Source: Candidatus Saccharimonadota bacterium (GTDB lineage Bacteria; Patescibacteriota; Saccharimonadia; Saccharimonadales; Saccharimonadaceae). Taken from it: 64,000 bases of DNA. The stretch lies in the NCBI GenBank assembly GCA_017514805.1, contig JAFWIP010000004.1, positions 47,690 through 111,689 on the forward strand, given 5' to 3'. The position numbers and the translations under genes are program-made. The notes under the pieces were generated by a model. It made no database searches. It saw nothing but the letters and a program-made list of their open reading frames with translations, and had not been told where the DNA came from. Of this stretch, positions 51,136 through 59,544 are shown in pieces; the first letter of the stretch is position 1; each line of letters begins with the position of its first letter.

Positions 51136-51468
51136 TTACTTTTTTGGTGGAGTAATATTTGCTGGACGACCATATTCCGGCAAAATCAAATCCACTTTTT
51201 CGCCGCGATGATTATAGAGAGGAACATTAAGATCTTGAGCTAAAGTATTTACGACCGTTGCGCCAATGCGAAGTCCCGTAAAGCTGCCTGGGCCCGAAAA
51301 GAATGTAATCTCGGAAATATCTTGCCAATCGGCGCCATTTTCGACAAGTTTATCGTGAATGTATTTATGTAAATCGCGCGCAAGTGTACGGCCGGATTCC
51401 CACTCGTAAGTATTGTCGTCTAGTTTCAATATCGTCTTTGGCGACGAAGTGTCTAAATAGAGTTTCAT
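51136..51468 (-). CDS. tsaB: TsaB-like protein, short form (t6A synthesis)
   Basis: 110 aa against about 200-230 in most bacteria. TsaB pairs with TsaD in making t6A at tRNA position 37. The N-terminal ASKHA lobe is kept (MKLYLDTSSPKTILKL, FFSGPGSFTGLRIGATVVNTLA), which contains the TsaD-binding surface; the second lobe is missing. It ends at a proper TAA with no matching sequence after it, so this is a true short form rather than a frameshift. Overlaps tsaE by ATGA. Confidence 0.82.
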   Translation of the reverse strand: MKLYLDTSSPKTILKLDDNTYEWESGRTLARDLHKYIHDKLVENGADWQDISEITFFSGPGSFTGLRIGATVVNTLAQDLNVPLYNHRGEKVDLILPEYGRPANITPPKK

Positions 51469-51869
51469 TCTTGCGTAATCTCCCGAGTATTCTCGTCAAT
51501 ATATTTGATTTCTATCGTGACATGATTTTGAGGAAGGATGTCTTTAATGCTCTGCCCCCATTCAATGACCGTAATTATGTTTGGATCGTAAATTGTTTCA
51601 GCTAAATCCTCTGCCATTAAACCAGGATCTTCTAGGCGGTAAAAATCATAATGAACGAGAGTGTATTTTTCGCCGCGATATTCGCGAGAAATCGTAAATG
51701 ATGGCGAGCTAAGCTCAGCTTGTACGCCAAGACCTTTTGCGAGGCCGCGCGTAAAAGTAGTCTTGCCGGCACCAACATCGCCAATTAGCTCAATAACGGC
51801 TGGCGCCACTAATGTAGCGGCAAACTTCTCACCGTATTCCAACATCTCCTGCTCAGAATGAATTAACAT
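51465..51869 (-). CDS. tsaE: tRNA t6A biosynthesis ATPase TsaE
   Basis: 134 aa from ATG 51869, the third codon of the longer frame, because TGGTAAAAT (51876-51884) ends exactly 6 bases before it. P-loop LIGDVGAGKTTFTRGLAKGLG (about 36), LVHYDFYRLEDP and IEWGQSI are family marks. The TGA stop overlaps the tsaB start. The promoter lies inside the end of comEC, so tsaE does not depend on comEC translation. Confidence 0.93.
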   Translation of the reverse strand: MLIHSEQEMLEYGEKFAATLVAPAVIELIGDVGAGKTTFTRGLAKGLGVQAELSSPSFTISREYRGEKYTLVHYDFYRLEDPGLMAEDLAETIYDPNIITVIEWGQSIKDILPQNHVTIEIKYIDENTREITQE

Positions 51870-53128
51870 GTACATATTTTACCATAATTACAGCGGTAGC
51901 TGTGCTTCGTGACCAGTTTGAGAACGACTAAAATGATTAGGATTGGAATATACAGCAGAAACGTAATCGGATTGTTTGGCTGAAAATCAGCCACTGCCCA
52001 AGGTACGCTCGCGATACCGTCAATAACAGCTAAATGGAATTGCACTAAAACGCCCGTTATAAAGGCAAATGGAGGAAATGCCGTAACGCCGGCTAGCACA
52101 GTAAACAACATGACAAAAGAAATTGTCGGCGAGATTAATATATTTGCGAGTAAGGCAAGTAGCGATACGCTCCCAAATGCGTAGATCGTAAGCGGGAGGC
52201 AAAAAAGCTGCGCCGAAATGCAGGCGATAATTAGATTCGCTAAAGCACTTGGTTTATTATCTCCGTAGAGAAACTTACTTATGAGTGGCGTCATGAGAAT
52301 TATCCCGGCATAAGACGCAAAGGATAATTGCCAGGCGAGATTATTAATGTTGTCGGGATTAATTAATAAAGTTAGCGCCGCAACAAAAATTAACATTCTG
52401 ATTGGATGAAATTTTCGGCCAAAATACCATCCCCATAGTGTCAAAAATGATACTAGCCCAGCGCGTGCAATGCTCGGGCTAAAGCCGGTAATGCAAATAT
52501 AGATAAACAATAGCATCGAAGCTCCGGCAAGCGTGACAAAACGCGAAATCTTGCCAAAATACTTTTTTGCAAAGCCGACAACTACAGCTAAATGGAAACC
52601 AGACGCGACCACCGCATGCGCTAAACCAGCAGTGCGAAGATTGGCTTTTTGCTCTTCGGTCAAAAGATTTTTCTGGCCAGTTAAATAGCTAAGCGCGAGA
52701 TTACTCTGCTCTTCATTATTAATAAGCCTAATCACATTCTGCGAAATCATATCACGGACTCGCAAAGCAAAATCTGGCACCGAAGGACTTGCGCGAGTGA
52801 GTATTGTTGGCCGGTACATAAACGCCGCGGAATTTGCGAAGCCTTGCTGAAGCTGCCCTCGAAGAGTTAATTGCTCAGAACGCAAATAGCTATCGTTTGT
52901 CTCGAGCATAACATAAACAAGCCCTAGGTTTGTTTCGAGTCCAATGCGCAGATCGCTGCCTTTGCGAATAGGATCGCTAGAAATCGTGCCCGTAATAATA
53001 TAGTTTTTATTTTCAAAATCAAGCTTCGGCTGCGGAAGAATTATTTTTCAAAATATCACTACCGCAATAATAATAGCAGCAATAATTAGTGTGAAAATCG
53101 ATATATGAGGGCGAGTATTCTTCTTCAT
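51863..53128 (-). pseudogene. comEC: comEC-like DNA-uptake channel gene interrupted by an in-frame TGA
   Basis: 422 codons from ATG 53128 (leaderless, TAGAAT ending 7 bases upstream). Codon 27 is TGA (53048-53050); the same frame continues without break through an OB-like stretch (NYIITGTISSDPIRKGSDL) into the Competence membrane domain (LTEEQKANLRTAGLAHAVVASG, GFSPSIARAGLVSFLTLWGW). Trp (TGG) at this position would fit: IAVVIF-x-KIILPQ. The C-terminal metallo-beta-lactamase domain of large ComEC proteins is absent, and the frame ends over tsaE. Either a nonsense mutation, a sequence error or read-through; an internal start at 52909 would remove the N-domain. Confidence 0.75.
51876..51884 (-). 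promoter_or_regulatory. Extended -10 of tsaE-tsaB, predicted leaderless, inside comEC
   Basis: TGGTAAAAT, 6 bases before ATG 51869. Confidence 0.55.
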
Positions 53129-53189
53129 GATTCTTATTCTAGAGTGAATACTTTACGAGCTAAAGCATAAGTGTTACGGGCCGTAATTA

Positions 53190-53198
53190 TGATAAAAT
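53190..53198 (+). promoter_or_regulatory. Extended -10 of the LtaS-like gene, predicted leaderless
   Basis: TGATAAAAT, 7 bases before ATG 53206; decides the ATG over the GTG at 53203. Confidence 0.6.
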
Positions 53199-53205
53199 AT
53201 ATGTG

Positions 53206-55113
53206 ATGAGAAAATACTTCAGCCTCTTAAATCCGAAGACCTGGAACAAGAAAGCGCGTTTTATTTGCGTTTCCCTTTTGTTTCTTGCGCTCGCGGCAAT
53301 TGTTCTGACATGGTTCTTGGAATATCGGTATTTTATTAATAATTTCTCGCGTTCGTGGAATTTTGTTTTTGGCAGCCCTGCCGTATTTTTCTTTAATGCT
53401 TTCCTACTTTGGCTAATACTCGTAGCGGTCTGGGGATTAACAGGACGGCCAATATTAAGTGTCGGGATCATCTTTACTGTTATCGCCATAATGACCTATA
53501 TCCACATTTCAAAATACAACTCTCGCGGTTACCCATTGCTACCGGAAGATTTCCAGTTGGCAAGTGAAGCTAGTACGCTAACAAAATTCGTTGACGTCTG
53601 GTCAATTGTCCGACTTGTAATCGCGATTATTATTGTCTGCGTATTGCTCGGATTATTCGCCCACTATCGTGGAGAAAAATATTTCCTTCGTTATCGCGAA
53701 GAAAAGCGAAAGAACAATTTCATCTTTCGTCACTTGCTCATTACGAGAGCAGTATTCCTGTTTGGTGCTATTTTTATTTTCATGTCGTCGACAGTTTTTG
53801 TGCGACATAATTTAGGTATACGCTACGAAAAGATTTTCCTCGGCACACAATTTACGGCCTGGAACCAAAATCGCAATTATGACGAAAACGGCTTCATTCT
53901 CGGATTTTTATATAATTTCCAAAAATTAGCACTTGGCGCACCGGAAGGATATAGCGAAGAGCGCATTGCAAACGTGAAAGAAAAATACAAAATCATTGCC
54001 GAGAACGAGAATAAAAAACGCAAAGATCCGAGCAAGGAAAACACTAGCGTCGTAGTGATATTAAACGAATCATTCTATGATCCGGATGTTTCTTTCCAAG
54101 GCAAAAACTTTAGCGACTATTACAAAATTAGTGGCGAAGTAATGCCAGAGTTGCATGCTCTACAAAAGCGCACGCCAAGCGGATTAATGTATTCTCTCGA
54201 TTATGGTGGAGGAACAGCAAATATTGAATTCGAGGCGCTTACGAGCCTAACGAATTTTTGGACGAACACAGTTCCATATACCGCATTAATCCCGAAGGCT
54301 GGCAAAGTGCCATCAATCGCAAGTATGCTTGGTAAACAAAACTTTGACACTTTAGCAATTCATCCATTCAACGGCGGCATGTACAAACGCGACATTGTTT
54401 TAAAAAATGAAGGCTTTAGCAATTTTACGACCGAGATCGAAATGGATTACAAGGAGCATGACGGGAATTCGGAATACATAAACGACCGTTCCGCTTATCA
54501 GCAAGCGTTGAAATCATTACGCGAAAATGAGAACAGCCAAGTAATCGGTTTAATCACAATGCAAAACCATTCTCCGTACAATTCCGATAATTATGATCAT
54601 CATGATTTCAGCGTAGAGACTGAGACTGAATTATCAGAAAGTCGCCAAGCTTCGATTCCGACATATTTGCAAACACTGCACGAATCCGACAAATATCTCG
54701 GCGAGTTCATTCGCGAACTTGATACGCTAGATAGAAATGTAGTCGTGTTATTCTTTGGCGATCATTCGGCTGGGCAATTTGATATCGTAAAGAATAGCGA
54801 AGACAAGGAAGTGCGTGATTTGTCACGAGTAACGCCATACTTTATTTATGCCAATTACGACGCCGGTCTTAAGGCTGACGCCAAACTGCCAACCACTACA
54901 CCGAACTGCATGGTCAATACTCTGCTAAACAAATTGCATTGGCAAAAAGATCCGGTCTATTATCTCGTTGATGATGTTTGTCGCGAACAGCCAATTTTGA
55001 CGACAAATTATCTCGACGGCACAGAATTCGAAATGACGGAAACGCTCCAAAATTATCAGCTACTCACCTACGATATTCTCGGCGGTCAACGTTACTGGAT
55101 TAAGAATAAGTAA
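53206..55113 (+). CDS. LtaS-like membrane phosphoglycerol/phosphoethanolamine transferase (sulfatase fold)
   Basis: 635 aa. Five N-terminal membrane segments (about 17-215), linker, then an external alkaline-phosphatase/sulfatase domain: VVVILNESFYDPD (metal site), catalytic Thr in YGGGTANIEFEALTSL (about 337), MQNHSPY and FFGDHSAGQF. LtaS makes polyglycerol-phosphate lipoteichoic acid; related enzymes transfer phosphoethanolamine. The GTANxEFE pattern favours the LtaS/OpgB group. Substrate unresolved. The stop abuts metG in TAATTA. Confidence 0.87.
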   Translation: MRKYFSLLNPKTWNKKARFICVSLLFLALAAIVLTWFLEYRYFINNFSRSWNFVFGSPAVFFFNAFLLWLILVAVWGLTGRPILSVGIIFTVIAIMTYIHISKYNSRGYPLLPEDFQLASEASTLTKFVDVWSIVRLVIAIIIVCVLLGLFAHYRGEKYFLRYREEKRKNNFIFRHLLITRAVFLFGAIFIFMSSTVFVRHNLGIRYEKIFLGTQFTAWNQNRNYDENGFILGFLYNFQKLALGAPEGYSEERIANVKEKYKIIAENENKKRKDPSKENTSVVVILNESFYDPDVSFQGKNFSDYYKISGEVMPELHALQKRTPSGLMYSLDYGGGTANIEFEALTSLTNFWTNTVPYTALIPKAGKVPSIASMLGKQNFDTLAIHPFNGGMYKRDIVLKNEGFSNFTTEIEMDYKEHDGNSEYINDRSAYQQALKSLRENENSQVIGLITMQNHSPYNSDNYDHHDFSVETETELSESRQASIPTYLQTLHESDKYLGEFIRELDTLDRNVVVLFFGDHSAGQFDIVKNSEDKEVRDLSRVTPYFIYANYDAGLKADAKLPTTTPNCMVNTLLNKLHWQKDPVYYLVDDVCREQPILTTNYLDGTEFEMTETLQNYQLLTYDILGGQRYWIKNK

Positions 55114-56523
55114 TTAAGCTTTTGGAAATAGAGGAGTTTCTGGCGGAACAATTTGCTCTGCGCTGAAAACTGCGGAGATTTTCTCGGCCGTTTCTGGTAA
55201 GAAAATTGCTAGACGAAGATTCGTATTTATTAAATCTTGGATTAGATTCGTGAGCACTTCTTTGGCTTTTTCTGGGTCGGTCTTTGCAAGCGACCAAGGT
55301 TTTTCCTCATCGATGCGCTTGTTGAGGTTTTGAATTTCTCCCCAAAGAATATCAAAAGCGAAATTAAACTCATACTTCGCCATGCGCTCATCAAATTCAG
55401 GAGCATCCTTCTGCTCTGCTTTGATGCCAGTTAATTCATTTTTCCTAGCAAGCGTTGCGAGACGCTGAACGAGATTACCTAAATCATTCGCGAGCTCATT
55501 ATAAGAAGCTTCATACTTTTCCCATGTGAAATCTGCGTCGTCAGTCGTTGAGCCATGGCGGAGGAAATAATAACGGAAAGGAATAAGACCGTGCTTCCCA
55601 AGAATCTCTTCTGGAGCAATAACGTTGCCAATCGACTTGGACATTTTCTCGCCATTAACAGTAATAAAACCGTGTGCGAGGAGATTCTTTGGTAATGGTA
55701 AATCGAGACCCATGAGCATTGCCGGCCAAATACCAGCATGGAAGCGCAAAATATCTTTGCCAACAATCTGCGTATCGGCAGGCCAAGAATCTGAAATATC
55801 TTCTTCTGGATAACCGAGTACCGTAATGTAATTCGAGAGCGCGTCAATCCAAACATACATGACTTGTGAATCGTCGCCAGGAACTGGAACGCCCCATTCG
55901 ACTTGCTCTTTTGGACGAGAAATCGAAACATCCGGCATATCTTTTAGAAGGTTGAGGAACTCTTTTTTGCGGAAAGATGGAGTAATCTTCATTTCGTCTT
56001 TTTTAATTGCTTCGCGAATACGATCCTTGAAGTCGGAAATACGAAGATAGTAGTTTTCTTCGCTAAGTTTAACGTAGGGCTTCTTGTGATCTGGACATTC
56101 GCCATTATTCTCAGCATATTCTTTGTCGGTCACGAAACCTTCGCAGCCTTCGCAATACCAGCCCTCATATTTGTCTTTGTAAATATGGTCGCCAAGCTTC
56201 TCCCAAATAGCCTGACAGCGACGCTCATGATCGGCATCAGTGGTACGAACAAAATCAGTAAATTCAACGTCTAGCGAATGAATAAAATCCTGGAATTTTT
56301 GCGAATTTTGATCAACGAATTCCTGGATAGGAACATTTAGTTCGGCAGCTTTTTTAAAAATCTTGCTACCGTGTTCATCAGTACCAGCCTGCAAGCGAAC
56401 AGTCTTGCCCTGGAACATCATATAGCGCCGCAGCACGTCCGCAAGTAAATAATCCATCGCATGACCAAGGTGCGGATTTCCATTGACATACGGGATAGCT
56501 GTGGTGATATATGTATTTTTCAT
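55114..56523 (-). CDS. metG: Methionyl-tRNA synthetase
   Basis: 469 aa, a short MetRS without the C-terminal dimer domain. HIGH motif in VNGNPHLGHAMDYL, zinc knuckle CEGCEGFV ... ENNGECPDH, KMSKS in NGEKMSKSIGN (about 292), and an anticodon-binding helical domain. Charges both CAT tRNAs of Met type, including the initiator at 60971. Leaderless; monocistronic. Confidence 0.97.
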   Translation of the reverse strand: MKNTYITTAIPYVNGNPHLGHAMDYLLADVLRRYMMFQGKTVRLQAGTDEHGSKIFKKAAELNVPIQEFVDQNSQKFQDFIHSLDVEFTDFVRTTDADHERRCQAIWEKLGDHIYKDKYEGWYCEGCEGFVTDKEYAENNGECPDHKKPYVKLSEENYYLRISDFKDRIREAIKKDEMKITPSFRKKEFLNLLKDMPDVSISRPKEQVEWGVPVPGDDSQVMYVWIDALSNYITVLGYPEEDISDSWPADTQIVGKDILRFHAGIWPAMLMGLDLPLPKNLLAHGFITVNGEKMSKSIGNVIAPEEILGKHGLIPFRYYFLRHGSTTDDADFTWEKYEASYNELANDLGNLVQRLATLARKNELTGIKAEQKDAPEFDERMAKYEFNFAFDILWGEIQNLNKRIDEEKPWSLAKTDPEKAKEVLTNLIQDLINTNLRLAIFLPETAEKISAVFSAEQIVPPETPLFPKA

Positions 56524-56530
56524 ACACGAA

Positions 56531-56539
56531 ATTATAGCA
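56531..56539 (-). promoter_or_regulatory. Extended -10 of metG, predicted leaderless
   Basis: TGCTATAAT, 7 bases before ATG 56523. Confidence 0.6.
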
Positions 56540-56556
56540 TCTTATCTGTTATTTCG

Positions 56557-57054
56557 CTAGTCGCGATATTGAATGCGTGTGCTAAGCGCGTGCGTAATTG
56601 CCGCCGCAACCGCATCGGCCGCATCGTCTGGTTTAATGATTTTATCCATGTCGAGATATTTGCGAACCGCTTCCTGCATGTCGTGCTTTTTGGCGCGACC
56701 ATAGCCGGTCAACGTATTTTTTATTTGCAGTGGCGTATATTCATAAATCGGAATCTCATGCTGGCGCGCAACGAGAATACAGACTCCACGCGCTTCGGCG
56801 ACAGTGATGCCGGTCGTGATATTCGTGTTAAAGAAGAGTTTTTCGATCGCAACTTCGTCTGGCTCAGTTTCTTGAATGATCTGCTCAAGTGACTGATAAA
56901 TATCTAATAAACGGTCCGCGAGCGGAGTGTGTGCGGGCGTCGTAATAACGCCAGCCGTAATCAATCTCGGCTGCTTATGTGTTGTAAATCTTACAACACC
57001 AAAACCGCAGATACCAGTACCTGGATCGATGCCTAAGACTTTTTTCGTTGCCAT
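56557..57054 (-). CDS. ruvC: Holliday junction resolvase RuvC
   Basis: 165 aa. N-terminal LGIDPGTGICGFGVV with the first catalytic Asp, EKLFFNTNITTGITVAEARGV with Glu, and the closing DDAADAVAAAITHA with the last Asp pair. Leaderless: TGCTAAACT (57061-57069) ends 6 bases before ATG. Its first 22 bases overlap the end of the upstream interrupted surface-protein gene. Confidence 0.96.
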   Translation of the reverse strand: MATKKVLGIDPGTGICGFGVVRFTTHKQPRLITAGVITTPAHTPLADRLLDIYQSLEQIIQETEPDEVAIEKLFFNTNITTGITVAEARGVCILVARQHEIPIYEYTPLQIKNTLTGYGRAKKHDMQEAVRKYLDMDKIIKPDDAADAVAAAITHALSTRIQYRD

Positions 57055-58496
57055 ACTAATAGTTTAGCACGCTCAAATAGTTTAGATATTTCATGTCGAA
57101 ACTGAAAGACGACATATGCCAATACGAGCGATCCGACTACAATGAGCGCGAATGCTGCGATAAATATCTGCGGATTATCATAATTCTCATGCGAAATGTC
57201 TTCGACTGGAAACTGCGAAGCGTCCTGGCGTTTCTTGCGACAACGATTTGTCTCCGCGTTCAACTCATACCCTTCTGGGCAAGTTTTGGCCGTACTTGCA
57301 GCCGCCCGTTTCTTACATCTCCCCGTCAACGGATTTCGATAATAACCATCTTTGCACGGTTCCTGACTCTTCGTTTCGGGACTCTTTTTGCAGCGATTAG
57401 TCAGAACATTTAAATACTGCCCTTCCGGACAAGTTTTAACTATCGAGCTAGCAAGCGATTTTTCGTTAATACAGTTTCCCGTTTCCGGATTAATAATCTT
57501 CCCTTCTGGGCAGGTGCGAAATTCTTGATATTCATTATCCGTGGCGGGCGTGCGCGCAAAAGTTATTAGTCATTGTTCGTCAATGAGCGCGTACGAGGCT
57601 CCGCGTTTTTGGCCATGATAGTAAACCAACGAGTCAATAAGCCCATTGCCGTCAAATAGCTCTACGGCAAGCGACGTGCTTGGATCTTTTGTCAATAAAA
57701 TATCCTGAATAACCGTGTAGCTATTCGCCTCAAGCTCACCCTGAAGGGTGTATGTTTTATTTTTATATCGAAGATAGCAGACCGATAGCTGCAAATTATA
57801 ATCATTCGAATTATATAATTCTATAAATTGCTCCGCAGAACTTTCTTCGTAGTATGAATATAGTTCCGTTATTATTAGGCCAGCACAGGACGGCGATTCA
57901 ATAGGCTCTGGCTCCGGAACAATAATTGCCTCGGGATCAATACTTGGATAATATTCATCCAGCGAATACTCCTCGGAACAGTCCGCATGACAGATAATGA
58001 CACTACGGTTATCGCTTTGTTTGGTCGCAAATTTCGGTAGCTGCCGTTCGCAGTCTATTTTTCCCCAGCAAATTTCATCGATAATATTTTCTTTCTGAAC
58101 AATACGCAAACGGCCAGAGGTCGAAGCTAAGCCGCTAGAACTAAAATTATATAAATAGCGCGTTGGAGCATCTTGATATTGCGGACTCTTACTAAAACCA
58201 AAGACAACCGTATTTGCACGGAGGATGGTAGGCTCCGCAAATTCAAGTTCGCCGGCAAGGCTGTCGCTGCTATTGTAGTACTGAATTCGAAAAGACGATA
58301 AGTCCAAGTCGTCAGCAATGCCTTTTTCGAGTTCAAAGAAATCATAATTTTGCGCGGAGGCATCATCTTTATATCCAGCATTGACGGCGCGAAAATAAAG
58401 CGGCGCGGAAGTTGATGACTCTTCTGCGAATACCGGCTTTGCCAAAACAAGCAGGGCGATAATTCCAAGGCTAGTGAAAATTTTGATAACTTTCAT
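57033..58496 (-). pseudogene. Lamin-tail/Cys-repeat surface protein interrupted by an in-frame TGA
   Basis: 488 codons from ATG 58496 to TAG 57033, broken at codon 309 by TGA (57570-57572). Before it: signal peptide (KVIKIFTSLGIIALLVLAKP) and a lamin-tail-domain part near 205-308 (GLIITELYSYYEESSAEQFIELYN, GRKRGAS-like end). After it, the same frame reads LITFARTPATDNEYQEF and four Cys repeats of the type TCPEG-N-P-ETG-x-C (KTCPEGQYLNVLTNRCKK), then a membrane segment (IFIAAFALIVVGSLVLAYVV) and a basic tail. Lamin-tail domains commonly close with Trp then TP..N, so TGG is the expected codon. Without read-through the protein loses its anchor. Confidence 0.75.
57061..57069 (-). promoter_or_regulatory. 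Extended -10 of ruvC, predicted leaderless
   Basis: TGCTAAACT, 6 bases before ATG 57054; lies within the end of the upstream gene. Confidence 0.5.
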
Positions 58497-58508
58497 GTCA
58501 CTCATAAT

Positions 58509-58514
58509 ATTGTA
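58509..58514 (-). promoter_or_regulatory. -10 of the lamin-tail gene
   Basis: TACAAT on the minus strand, 12 bases before ATG 58496 and 3 before an earlier ATG (58505). Confidence 0.4.
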
Positions 58515-58570
58515 TGTATATTTTTCTACAAGCATAAGTATAATGTTTCCTCTATAACTCTTCTCGCTTA

Positions 58571-58579
58571 TGGTATAAT
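58571..58579 (+). promoter_or_regulatory. Extended -10 of the 58586 operon, predicted leaderless
   Basis: TGGTATAAT, 6 bases before ATG 58586. Confidence 0.6.
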
Positions 58580-58585
58580 GAAAGC

Positions 58586-59278
58586 ATGAGCGATATCGTA
58601 TGCATCGCAACTATTATCCTGGCTGGAATAACCCAGGCATCATTACAATTGGGTCTTGGCGGCCTGATTTTGCTTTATCACAATAGTATGGGCAAGCATC
58701 GCCGCAAAAAAACGCGTTATCTCGCAAAGAATTATATTCTCGGCGCGAGCGCAATTACTTTCCTAATGGTTTGCACGCTTTGTTTCTTAATTGGCAATTT
58801 CTTTGGCGGATCACTTTCGGTCGAATGGCTCGTAATCTGCATCGGCATTTTTGCAGCTTGTGGCGCAATCATGTGGTTATTCTATTACCGCCGCGGCAAG
58901 AAAAGCACTGAGCTTTGGTTGCCAAAATCTTTCACGCGCTTCATCCAGAAAAAAGCACGCAGTACTGATGATAATATCGAAGCGTTCTCGTTAGGCCTAC
59001 TTAGCAATTTTGCTGAAATGCCATTCAGCTTAGCAATCTATTTCGTAGTCGCAAACTGCATCTTAAATATGAGCGGTCAGTTCCAAATTATCGCGGCGCT
59101 CGCCTACACTGCGATTACGATCGTGCCATTGATGGTTCTGAAACTGCGCGTAAAAACTGGCAAATCTACAGTTGAGGCGCAGAAGTGGCGCATTCAGAAC
59201 AAGGCCTTTTCGAAGGTGGTTTCCGGAAGCAGTTTTATGCTCTTGGCGATGTTTGTTTTAGCTTTCTGGGTGTTATAG
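58586..59278 (+). CDS. Multi-pass membrane protein, unknown
   Basis: 230 aa with about six membrane segments: two before and four after a basic cytoplasmic loop (KSFTRFIQKKARSTDDN). The first segment runs GITQASLQLGLGGLILLYHNS and a later one has LLSNFAEMPFSLAIYFVV. It resembles small LysE/GAP-like exporters in layout, but no signature was found. First gene of a tight operon with an ATP-cone-like protein and a flavoprotein, gaps of one base each. Confidence 0.7.
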   Translation: MSDIVCIATIILAGITQASLQLGLGGLILLYHNSMGKHRRKKTRYLAKNYILGASAITFLMVCTLCFLIGNFFGGSLSVEWLVICIGIFAACGAIMWLFYYRRGKKSTELWLPKSFTRFIQKKARSTDDNIEAFSLGLLSNFAEMPFSLAIYFVVANCILNMSGQFQIIAALAYTAITIVPLMVLKLRVKTGKSTVEAQKWRIQNKAFSKVVSGSSFMLLAMFVLAFWVL

Positions 59279-59279
59279 C

Positions 59280-59543
59280 ATGGCGCGAGCGAAGAAAAAA
59301 ATCACATACGAATATTCGTCGGATGGTATAAAGCAAAGCATTTTGCGCCAAGCAAGAAGCCTAAAAATCGCGCCAGGCTGGGCGAAACAAATTGCTGACA
59401 AAGTCGCCGATTCGGTCGATAAATGGATGGCCGACAAAGATATTGTGACCGAGAATGATCTACGCAAAAAGATCATAAAAGAGCTTGAATCATTGAGCCC
59501 CGATATCGCTTTTGCTTATAAAAATCATGATAAAATAATATAA
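59280..59543 (+). CDS. Small protein resembling an ATP-cone domain
   Basis: 87 aa. The spacing (ITYEYSSDGIKQSILRQAR, about 35 residues of helices, DIVTENDLRKKIIKELESL, DIAFAYKNHDKI) looks like the ATP-cone of NrdR and ribonucleotide reductases, ending in the AxxY motif. The family match is by eye and weak; no zinc ribbon is present, so it is not NrdR. ATG one base after the preceding stop. Confidence 0.5.
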   Translation: MARAKKKITYEYSSDGIKQSILRQARSLKIAPGWAKQIADKVADSVDKWMADKDIVTENDLRKKIIKELESLSPDIAFAYKNHDKII

Positions 59544-59544
59544 G

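Noticed and set aside
51863..58496. UGA reassigned to Gly (code 25) throughout
   Set aside because: gatC and tsaE stops are TGA at ATGA overlaps with family-normal lengths, and Gly does not suit the two interrupted positions.
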